Assembly (NCBI GenBank): GCA_964642545.1
Contig: CAZXQU010000026.1
Coordinates: forward strand, 1-38,498
DNA length: 38,498 bases
Direction of reading: 5' to 3'
DNA from: QYOJ01 sp964642545
Lineage (GTDB): Bacteria > Bacteroidota > Bacteroidia > Bacteroidales > FEN-979
Part shown: piece after piece, positions 15,421 to 23,213 of the stretch
Position numbering within the stretch: position 1 is the stretch's first letter
Layout: the number at the start of each line of letters is the position of its first letter
Position numbers and translations under genes: made by a program
Notes under the pieces: model-generated
Databases searched by the model: none
What the model saw: the letters and a program-made list of their open reading frames with translations, nothing else
What the model was told of the DNA's origin: nothing

Positions 15421-17160
15421 ATGAGGCAGTCACGGATAAATCAATGTTTAATTCTGTTGGTTCTCCTGCTGGTTTGGGCCCTGGGTAACCCTGTGTTTGC
15501 TCAACAGGGAGAGGAATCGGCGGATCGCAACAAGAGAGAAGAACCCGTGAGCAACCCATCGGCTCTGATTGATATTAAGAAGATGCTGATTGCCGGGAAC
15601 GACAAGGATGCAGAAGGCCTCCTCAGAAAATATATCGATAAATACCCAAAAGATCCGGTAGCCTGTTATGAACTGGGCAAGATCCTTGCCGGCCAGAAGT
15701 CATACCCTGAAGCCAAACTCTTTGCAGAAAAGGCCTGGAAGCTTGATCAGTCGAATATATGGTACCAACTCTTTCTTGCTGAGACCTGCCAGTTATCCCA
15801 GGATTACGACCAGGCGTTATCGATCTTTGAAACGATTGTTGTCTCCAACCCCGAGAACCTGGATTATTACTACCAATTGTCCGCACTCTACCTCGGCCTG
15901 GGGAAGTACGACCAAGGGATTAAAACGTACGAAAAGATCGAAAAACGAATTGGCGTCACGGAAGAGATCTCCATGCAGAAGCATAAGATTTATCTTCATC
16001 AGAAAGAGTACCAGAAAGCAGAAGCTGAACTAATAAAACTTACGGTATCCTTTCCCGATGACAGCCGGTATTACAGTATCCTTGCTGAGTACTATATGTC
16101 GAGAGATAAGAAAGAGAAAGCACTGTCTCTATATAAAAAGATTCTGGAGATTGATCCCGACAATGCCTACATCCACATGACCCTGGCCGATTATTACAGG
16201 AAGACAGGAGATAAGGATAAGGTGTTCGAAGAGCTCAAACTTGGATTTGGCAATCCCAACCTCGATGTCGATACAAAAATTAATATCCTCCTCTCTTTCT
16301 ATACTATCAATGAGATCATTGCCGACTTGAAAGGACAGGCATTTGAACTTGCAGAATTACTGGTAATAACCCATCCCGACGATCCAAAAGTCTATTCTAT
16401 CTATGGGGACCTTCTGGCCCAGGACCAGCAATTTGAACTGGCCAGAGATGCCTTCCTGAAAGTTATTGCTCTCGATAGCAGCAAGTTTGTTGTTTGGGAG
16501 GAGGTGCTACGCATGGATTTGCTGATGAGCGAATACGAACACCTAATCCAATATGGGCATCGAGCCGTTGAACTCTATCCCGAACAACCTGTAATCTATT
16601 TGTTTACGGCTTTAGGAGAGCTACAGCTGAAAAATTATACGGAAGCAGAGAGGCTCCTCAACATAGGAGTTAAACTGGTAGCCAACAACAACGAGCTCCT
16701 GGCACAGTATTACATGTATCTTGGAGATACCTACCATGCCCTCTACCGGGCTGAAGAGTCTGATAAAGCATATGAAAAGTCATTGCAGATAAAGGATAAC
16801 AGTCCATACGTGCTGAATAATTATAGCTACTATCTTGCTATCAGAGGCATAAATCTGGAAAAAGCGGAGCAGATGTCGATGCAGGCATTGAAAATGGAAC
16901 CGGATAACTCTTCATTTCAGGATACCTATGGCTGGGTACTTTTCAAACTTGGCCAGTATGAGAAAGCCCTTGAATGGATAGGAAAGTCGATGGAAGACAA
17001 AGAAAATATTTCAGGTGAAGTGCTGGAGCACTATGGGGATACCTTATTCAAACTTGGCAGGGTAGAGGAAGCGGTTGAATACTGGAAACAAGCATTGGAA
17101 AAGGGAGGCGGATCAGACCTTCTGCAAGAGAAACTTTCTGAAAAGAAATGGATTGGCTGA
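15421..17160 (+). CDS. Exported tetratricopeptide-repeat protein
   Basis: A 579-residue TPR scaffold. The ATG at 15421 gives MRQSRINQCLILLVLLLVW and then a signal-peptidase site after VFAQ, so it is exported to the periplasm or outer membrane. In-frame starts at 15406 (inside the heptamer repeat) and 15349 (inside dut) put charged residues before the signal and are less likely. About a dozen TPR units of 34 residues cover the rest, for example ACYELGKILAGQKSYPEAKL, YYQLSALYLGLGKYDQGIKT, YLNNYSYYLAIRG-like units near residue 460, and TYGWVLFKLGQYEKALEWIG. It is a protein-protein interaction platform with no enzymatic motif. Its stop overlaps the next start as TGATG, suggesting coupled translation with the DUF4292 lipoprotein. 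Confidence 0.9.
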   Translation: MRQSRINQCLILLVLLLVWALGNPVFAQQGEESADRNKREEPVSNPSALIDIKKMLIAGNDKDAEGLLRKYIDKYPKDPVACYELGKILAGQKSYPEAKLFAEKAWKLDQSNIWYQLFLAETCQLSQDYDQALSIFETIVVSNPENLDYYYQLSALYLGLGKYDQGIKTYEKIEKRIGVTEEISMQKHKIYLHQKEYQKAEAELIKLTVSFPDDSRYYSILAEYYMSRDKKEKALSLYKKILEIDPDNAYIHMTLADYYRKTGDKDKVFEELKLGFGNPNLDVDTKINILLSFYTINEIIADLKGQAFELAELLVITHPDDPKVYSIYGDLLAQDQQFELARDAFLKVIALDSSKFVVWEEVLRMDLLMSEYEHLIQYGHRAVELYPEQPVIYLFTALGELQLKNYTEAERLLNIGVKLVANNNELLAQYYMYLGDTYHALYRAEESDKAYEKSLQIKDNSPYVLNNYSYYLAIRGINLEKAEQMSMQALKMEPDNSSFQDTYGWVLFKLGQYEKALEWIGKSMEDKENISGEVLEHYGDTLFKLGRVEEAVEYWKQALEKGGGSDLLQEKLSEKKWIG

Positions 17161-17990
17161 TGAAACATACAAAAACATTTCTTTCCAACTTATTATTGAC
17201 TGGCGTTGCCTCACTGCTGCTGGTCACTTCATGTACAACGCATCGCAGCATTATTAAACAACCAATTAAGGAGGAGGGGGCGGAATACATCTTTAACAAG
17301 TTGAAAGAGAGGGAACTGCAGTTTAGGACGTTGAGTGCTCGTTTCTCGGCTGATTACAAAAACGGGAATCAGAAATACGCTTTCTCCGGACAGATTCGCG
17401 TTCAGAAAGACACGCTGATATGGCTCTCCTTGTCAGTAATGGGTTTGGAAGGGATGCGCCTGATGATCTCCCAGGATTCGATAAAATACATCAATAGATT
17501 GAATGATACTTATCTGATAGGAGATTGGTATGACCTTAATAAATTCTTGAATACGAATATAGATTATAACATTTTGCAATCCTTTCTGATTGGCAATGAT
17601 ATCTCATTTTATGAAGATGGAAAATTCAAGGCATCCATCGACAAGAACGAATACAAACTAACAGTCTCCTCCCGCCAGAAACTAAAAAAATTCATCAGGC
17701 GCCAGGAAGAAGAAAACAATATCTTCATCCAAAATATCTGGCTCGACCCCAATTCCTTTAAGATTACCCGTGCCGACGTTAAGGAAATAAAGAATACGAA
17801 CATAAAACTCGATGCAACCTATTCCTCCTTTGAGGCGATAGGAACACAGCTTTTCCCTCGGGAGATGATTTACCTGATTACAGCAGAGAACCGAATTCTT
17901 GTGGATGTCAAATTCTCGAGGATCAACATTGATGAACCAATGAAGTTCCCATTCACTATCCCGTCGAAATTTACACGTGTCAGGCCATGA
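17160..17990 (+). CDS. DUF4292 lipoprotein
   Basis: A 276-residue protein of family DUF4292, typical of Bacteroidota. From the ATG at 17160 (TGATG overlap with the TPR stop) the N-terminus is a short signal ending in LLLVTSC, a lipobox, so the protein should be lipid-anchored. An ATG four codons earlier (17148) is possible. The body is rich in beta strands and resembles outer-membrane lipoprotein carriers of the LolA/LolB fold in its half-barrel pattern (for example YAFSGQIRVQKDTLIWLSLS and GLEGMRLMISQDSIKYINRL); this fold assignment is inference. Biochemical function is unknown. It lies between a TPR scaffold and an EnvC-like protein, with ATGA overlap to the latter, suggesting a shared envelope role. 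Confidence 0.85.
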   Translation: MKHTKTFLSNLLLTGVASLLLVTSCTTHRSIIKQPIKEEGAEYIFNKLKERELQFRTLSARFSADYKNGNQKYAFSGQIRVQKDTLIWLSLSVMGLEGMRLMISQDSIKYINRLNDTYLIGDWYDLNKFLNTNIDYNILQSFLIGNDISFYEDGKFKASIDKNEYKLTVSSRQKLKKFIRRQEEENNIFIQNIWLDPNSFKITRADVKEIKNTNIKLDATYSSFEAIGTQLFPREMIYLITAENRILVDVKFSRINIDEPMKFPFTIPSKFTRVRP

Positions 17991-19213
17991 AGCCCAAATT
18001 GGTTACATTTCCCATCCAACAGTTGCTGATCGTTTTAGTCATTACCCTTTCTTTTTGTTTTGGTTTTGAAACATCCGGACAAACCTCTAAGGAACAGTTG
18101 AATCAGGACCGCAAGAAACTGGAACAAGAGATCGAATATACCTCCAAGCTTCTGGATCAGACTCAAAAAAGCAAGGAGACTTCAATGCGCGACCTGAAGC
18201 TTCTGAACAGTCAGATTAAAAAGCGGGAAACACTGATAAATACTATCAGCAAGGAGATCAGTGAGGTAAACAATAGGATACGGGGAGACCAGAAAATGAT
18301 CGACAAACAGTCGAAGGAATTGAAAGAGCTGAAAGATGAATATGCCCGGATGATTTATTACGCTTACAAGATTACCAAAGCCCAGAATAGGTTGCTCTTT
18401 ATCTTTTCAGCCAAGGATTTCAACCAGGCATATCAGAGGCTGAAGTATTATCAACAATATACATCCTACCGTCGGAAACAGGCTGAACGAATTCGGGAAG
18501 CACAGGTTTCATTGAGTAAACAGATGCATGCTTTCGAGATTACCAGGGCTGAAAAGCTAAAGTTGGCTGAAGCTGAATCGGGGGAAAAATCAAAACTCGA
18601 CAGGGAGAAACAGTTGAAAAATATTGTTGTTCAGGATCTCTCGAAGAAAGAGAAACAGCTTCTGGCAACCTTGCGTACCAACCAGAAGGCACTACAAAAG
18701 TTACAGCAAGAAATTGAGCGTATGCTGGCTGAAGATGCACGGACACGGGCATCTGACAAAACCCGGGATGCTGGCGTAAAGGCCGCAGAGATGCGTCTTT
18801 CCTCAAATTTTGCTGCCAACAAAGGACGTCTTCCTTGGCCTACCGAACAGGGAGTTGTTACCTCTACCTTCGGGGAGCACCAGCATCCGGTGCTGAAATA
18901 TGTGAAAGTAAACAATAATGGAATTGACATAATGACGGGTCAGAATGCCTCAGTAAAAGCTGTTTTTAATGGGGTTGTAAGCAAGGTTCTCACCATCCCA
19001 AACTTGAATAAAGTCGTTATGTTGCGCCATGGAGACTACCTTACTGTCTATTCCAATCTCGATGAAGTAATGGTTTCCAGTGGCCAGGCAGTTGTTACCG
19101 GCCAAGTGATCGGAAAGGCTCATTACGATCAGGATGAAGGAAAATCAGAAATAAACTTCCAGGTATGGCAGGCCAAAACCATTATGAACCCCCAGGACTG
19201 GCTTAGTAACTGA
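17987..19213 (+). CDS. EnvC-like murein hydrolase activator with degenerate M23 domain
   Basis: A 408-residue exported protein: signal peptide (to about residue 32, ending ETSGQ), a long coiled coil (about 35-255, heavily Lys/Glu/Gln), and a C-terminal LytM/M23 domain (about 282-408, from LPWPTEQGVVTSTFGEHQHP). The zinc-binding residues of active M23 enzymes are changed: the HxxxD site has Asn310 with Asp314 kept (NNNGID), and the HxH site reads Glu388-Ile-Asn390. It is therefore probably not a peptidase but an activator of a cell-wall amidase, as EnvC and NlpD are. Coupling to its neighbours is by 4-base (ATGA) and 1-base (TGATG) overlaps. Confidence 0.9.
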   Translation: MKPKLVTFPIQQLLIVLVITLSFCFGFETSGQTSKEQLNQDRKKLEQEIEYTSKLLDQTQKSKETSMRDLKLLNSQIKKRETLINTISKEISEVNNRIRGDQKMIDKQSKELKELKDEYARMIYYAYKITKAQNRLLFIFSAKDFNQAYQRLKYYQQYTSYRRKQAERIREAQVSLSKQMHAFEITRAEKLKLAEAESGEKSKLDREKQLKNIVVQDLSKKEKQLLATLRTNQKALQKLQQEIERMLAEDARTRASDKTRDAGVKAAEMRLSSNFAANKGRLPWPTEQGVVTSTFGEHQHPVLKYVKVNNNGIDIMTGQNASVKAVFNGVVSKVLTIPNLNKVVMLRHGDYLTVYSNLDEVMVSSGQAVVTGQVIGKAHYDQDEGKSEINFQVWQAKTIMNPQDWLSN

Positions 19214-20124
19214 TGATTGCGCACTGGGGTGAAATAGCAGCGTTGATTACGGCAGTTTTCTGGACTGTCACAGCGCTGGCATTTGAAGCCGCCGGGAGGA
19301 AGATAGGGTCTCTTGTTCTCAATCTTCTCCGCCTGATTCTCGGGTTTCTCTTTTTAAGCTTCTTCACCCTCTTTTATAGAGGGTATTTTTTTCCTGTTGA
19401 CGCAACTACGGAAGCATGGTTTTACCTGTTTATCTCTGGCCTCATTGGCTTCGTTATCGGGGATCTTTGTCTGTTCCAGGCATTTGTCATGATTGGTGCA
19501 CGGATCTCCATGCTCATCATGTCTCTCACTCCTCCCATTACTGCCCTGATTAGCTGGATCATCCTTGGCGAAGTATTGACACCTCAAAACTGGCTTGGAA
19601 TGGTTGTGACCATGGCGGGGATCTCCCTGGTTGTATTGAAAAAGGCCGACCGTTCCAACAATAAAGGATTATTCAATCGGGTGCAGATCGGTTTCCCTCT
19701 GTTGGGGGTATTACTGGCTCTCGGAGGATCAATAGGGCAGGGAGCCGGATTGGTTCTTAGCAAGTTCGGAATGCAGAGTTATGATGCATTTGCTGCATCT
19801 CAAATCAGGATCCTGGCAGGGATAGTTGGTTTTGTTCTGATTTTTACCTTCCTCAGGAGATGGCGTGATGTCTTACGGGCGTTCACATTCAGGAAACCGA
19901 TGCTTCAGATGTCGTTGGGAGCTTTTTTCGGACCCTTCCTGGGAGTCTCCTTTTCACTCATAGCGGTAAAGTATGCTTCTGCCGGCGTTGCCGCCACCTT
20001 GATGTCCATCGTCCCTGTTATGATCATTGCCCCGTCAGCAATTCTCCTGAAGGAGAAGGTGACCTTCAAGGAGATCGTTGGAGCGATGATCGCCGTGGGA
20101 GGTGTGGCGTTGTTCTTTTTGTAA
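19213..20124 (+). CDS. EamA-family (DMT) transporter
   Basis: An inner-membrane protein of 303 residues with ten hydrophobic helices in two EamA repeats (about 5-143 and 158-303), of the drug/metabolite transporter superfamily. Recognisable parts are the end of the first repeat, TPPITALISWIILGEVLT, and the matching end of the second, SIVPVMIIAPSAILLKEKVT. The substrate is unknown. Its ATG overlaps the EnvC-like stop (TGATG), so it is the last gene of the dut operon. The convergent pseudogene region begins 5 bases after its stop. Confidence 0.9.
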   Translation: MIAHWGEIAALITAVFWTVTALAFEAAGRKIGSLVLNLLRLILGFLFLSFFTLFYRGYFFPVDATTEAWFYLFISGLIGFVIGDLCLFQAFVMIGARISMLIMSLTPPITALISWIILGEVLTPQNWLGMVVTMAGISLVVLKKADRSNNKGLFNRVQIGFPLLGVLLALGGSIGQGAGLVLSKFGMQSYDAFAASQIRILAGIVGFVLIFTFLRRWRDVLRAFTFRKPMLQMSLGAFFGPFLGVSFSLIAVKYASAGVAATLMSIVPVMIIAPSAILLKEKVTFKEIVGAMIAVGGVALFFL

Positions 20125-20129
20125 TAAGA

Positions 20130-20477
20130 TCACTTCACAAGAATGATCTTCTCCGTTACGTTCCCGGTCTCTTGTTCAATGCTAAGCATCATGCTGTTGA
20201 CGGCACTGCCAAATTCTACAAATCCACGAAGCAGCAGCTTAACCTCACCGGCGAGGACATCGTTGATGCCCGGATAATAGAGCGTGTTGAGAATCGTATC
20301 GTTGCTAAAGATGGACTCATCTTCGGGATCGATGAAGACGGAATTCTCACTTTGTACGGATTCCCCACTGGCTGTGACGGCCACATCGGGCGAATCCTGA
20401 ACAGGAAGTCCATCTATATAGATCATGGAAGAACCCTTAACAGCCGTTGGGATAAGTCGCCATGGATTTACCTCCAA
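20130..20477 (-). pseudogene. Fragment resembling a PKD-like surface-protein module
   Basis: The frame is open from 20477 (no ATG, and it stays open a little further upstream into the end of the previous coding remnant) to a stop at 20130. The segment NTLYYPGINDVLAGEVKLLL (about residues 64-83) resembles a repeated module seen in T9SS-secreted Bacteroidota proteins, usually TYTPG-ND-AG-V-L-L. The protein ends EKIILVK, like the tail of a T9SS sorting domain. It lacks a signal peptide and any proper start. I read it as a leftover of a larger cargo gene, possibly the same or a sister of the neighbouring BNR/PKD pseudogene; the assignment is tentative. Confidence 0.5.
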
Positions 20478-20539
20478 CTTCCGAAGGTCTAAATTATGAC
20501 CAGAAAATGGATCAAAGGGTTGCTTTCGGGTAAAAAGAA

Positions 20540-23038
20540 TTATTTCAAAACCAGGATCTTTTCGACCAAGAGGTTCTCTTCTGATAGCAATCGGAGCAGA
20601 TAGACTCCATCCTGTGCCCGGGCGATTGAGATATCTAAATGAGTTGTATTGCCACTATTCAGTACTTGTCTTTCAACCAGTAACCTTCCTGTCATATCAG
20701 TGATCTTGACAATAAATTTGCCGGGATTCTCAGATGTGATATCCAGAACAAAGTCTCCGTTGTTGGGATTCGGGATGATACGCATCCGGGATTGTATCGC
20801 TGCCCAAACAGCTGCTGGCAGTTACCTCAACCCAGTATGTTAAAACGGGGCTCCCGGTATACGATGCATCAATGATTTGTGTTGTATCTCCTGTTGACCA
20901 GAGATAATCGGCCCCGGGATTTCCAGCATCCAGGATAAGGGGCTGAATGTAGGTAATTGAGGTGTCCTCACCCAGGTTCACGACAGGATTACTATTGACG
21001 AGAATGTTAATGGAATCTGACCAGCTGCTTTCATTGCAATCGTTTATACTTTTAACTTTCACAGATGCCGTCCCGGTAAATGAACTGCTCCACGATATGG
21101 TGCCAATGGTATCGGTTCCCGAAATGGTACCTGCCTCTGCTGGGGCGAGGTCCCATGAATAGCTCATAGCATTCGGAGCCTGATTGGTTGTGTAAGATGT
21201 GTTTGCCGATCCCTGGCATAAAGGTGTAGGGCCGGAAGGCATATCTGGTTGTTCGGGGAAGGGTCGCAGATGAATCTGAAGGGATGGGGGAAATGCAGTA
21301 CTGCCACAATCTCCATTTGCTTGCACCGAGAGATCGGCATAGCCTGTCCAGGTATCACTCCAGTCGATGACAACAGAGGTGTCGGAAGGGGATAGAACAC
21401 CGGCGGTATCTGGATCCAATTGCCACGTATAAGAAGTAGCATTGGCAGCAGAATCAATCGTATACAGTGTGTTGGTATTGTTTTCGCACAAGAGAGTGTC
21501 GCCAAAAGGAGTGCCAGGTGTATCTGGGAACGGGTTCACCGTGATATAATTGAGTTTGGTATCCGATGTAGTGTAGGTATTCCATGTTGTTGCTGTTGCT
21601 ACCAGCCAGATTGTTAGAGATCTTGGTCCATGTGAGGGTGTTGGTGGTTCTCACATCGTTGCACCGCCATTTGTAGAGAAGTAGACACCTCCGTCATTAC
21701 AGGCCCAAAGGGTTCCATTTACTGGTGAAGAGGTGAGGAAGTGGCAATCGGCATGTACTTCGGCTACTCCGCAACCCCCATACCAGTGTGAATTTATTGT
21801 CCAGGAAGTCCCGCCGTTGGTAGACTTCCATACATTAACACCTCCAACATAGATGGTTTCAGCGTTGGTGGGGTCAGCGGCAAGGGCAAGGTCATACCAC
21901 CCCTGTCCACCGGTACCACTTCCGTTGCAGGACCAGTCTAGAATATTTGGAGTGGTTGAGCGTGTGGAGAAGTTCAAGCCGGCATCCGTAGACCTGTAAA
22001 GTCCTTTTAATCCGGAGGAGGAGTTTGACTGCAGGTAATAGACGTAATTTGGATTGGCCGGCGCAACGGCAATCACTCCTCTTTGACCTGAGGTAAGACC
22101 CGATGTGATCGATATGAAGGAAGCGCCGTTGTTCGTCGACCTGTAAAAACCGGGATCAGATGACGTTATCTTGGAGGCATATACGATGTTCGGGTCATTT
22201 GGCTTGAAACAGATATCCTTGAAGTTCCCGCTGACTGAAAGGCTCCATGTAGATCCACCGTCGACCGACCGATAAACCCCTCCACTGGTGGCGGCCAAAA
22301 AGATAGTTGCTGTACCGGGATGTTGGATGATTTTCCCAACGGTTTCATTGCCCATTCCGGTACTGGATGCCGACCAGGTAATACCACCGTCGAGGCTTTT
22401 AAAAACACCGAGCCCGGGAGCATCTCCGGCGTCGCGGTCTCCGCTGCCGATCAGGATCTTGGAAGGGTTACTATAATCGGTAATGATAGCTGAAATACCC
22501 AGTGTTGGCATGGTATCAGTGGTTGTAATCCAGTTCAGTCCACCGTCAGTAGTTTTCCAGAAGCCGCCGGAAGGGGATCCTACAAAAAGAGTATTGGCAT
22601 CTGTGGAGTGAAAGGCAATTACATTCAAGCGTCCTAAACCTAAGTAACCCGGAGGCCCCGGCGAAGGGATCAGCGATGGGCCGTAGGAGATCCAGTCTCC
22701 GCTTGTAGATTCGGTGTTATCCGTAAATGCTTCATAGGCTTTTAGTACTTCGTCAGGTGCTGGCCGGGTTCCATCCTGAGATACTCTGCTCTGCATCATA
22801 TACTCCCAACGTTTGAAAACTTTCCACCCACTGCTTCGGGTTACAGGTCTGTTTTCCTAGTATTGGTCAAACGCTCGCTGAACCTGAAAGAAATTGATTG
22901 ATGGATTCTGCATCATATCAATCCAGTAAGGATAGTTTGCAGTATCAATTGATGTTTTACCGATTCTGGCTTCTTCTGGGCAGGAGATATCTGGTACGCT
23001 AATAATCCTATCAGGACCAGAAAAAAGTACTTGTTCAT
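20540..23038 (-). pseudogene. Decayed T9SS cargo gene: BNR/sortilin-like propeller, PKD-like module, type A sorting domain
   Basis: Pieces of one large secreted protein lie in order but in several frames. The ATG at 23038 opens a signal-like MNKYFFLVLIGLLAYQI. Near 22955-22958 (AAAA on the coding strand) the frame breaks. In the next frame the sequence reads IDMMQNPSINFFQVQRAFDQY, then TAG (22857-22859), then ENRPVTRSSGWKVFKRWEY: the stop replaces a Trp codon by one base. A BNR propeller with repeated FKSLDGGITW and YRSTNNGASF motifs runs to 21651. After a frame break it continues TNTLTWTKISNNLAG, then jumps to a PKD-like region (SDTKLNYITVNPFPDTPGTP, to about 20790), which is too short for the expected rest of the propeller. 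A last break precedes RIIPNPNNGDFVLDI, a type A sorting domain ending at 20540. The original probably encoded an adhesin or glycan-binding protein. Confidence 0.85.
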
Positions 23039-23060
23039 AATCTGGACTAACTAGTAACAA

Positions 23061-23090
23061 AACAAAGATACAGATAACAAAGATACAGAT
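23061..23090 (-). repeat. Perfect 15-bp tandem duplication carrying two -7 boxes
   Basis: AACAAAGATACAGAT occurs twice head to tail (23061-23075 and 23076-23090). On the minus strand each copy contains TATCTTTG (23063-23070 and 23078-23085), an exact TAnnTTTG match. Both lie upstream of the ATG at 23038 of the decayed cargo gene, so its promoter core is doubled. Confidence 0.7.
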
Positions 23091-23150
23091 AATATGGTTG
23101 TTTAAGAGGGGAGAAGCCGGGGAAATTAATTGCAATGATAGAAAATAAAT

Positions 23151-23187
23151 AAAAAAAACAGGGACGATTCTTTCGGATCGCCCCTGT
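23151..23187 (-). terminator. Strong rho-independent terminator of the C25/PKD peptidase gene
   Basis: On the minus strand ACAGGGGCGATCC pairs with GAATCGTCCCTGT around GAAA (about 13 pairs with one wobble and one mismatch), followed by a run of eight T. It begins 27 bases after the stop of the large C25 peptidase gene. Confidence 0.85.
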
Positions 23188-23213
23188 TGGATAGAATTAG
23201 TTAAATGTGTCGG

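Noticed and set aside
22857..22859. Recoding or read-through of the amber codon in the cargo gene (for example pyrrolysine)
   Set aside because: Additional frame breaks at other places in the same gene cannot be repaired by reading TAG as an amino acid, and intact neighbours show no in-frame TAG. A pseudogene is the simpler reading.
20130..23213. Insertion sequence or transposase as cause of the broken region
   Set aside because: No transposase-like frame, terminal inverted repeats or target duplications are visible; the lesions are point changes, small shifts and an apparent deletion.
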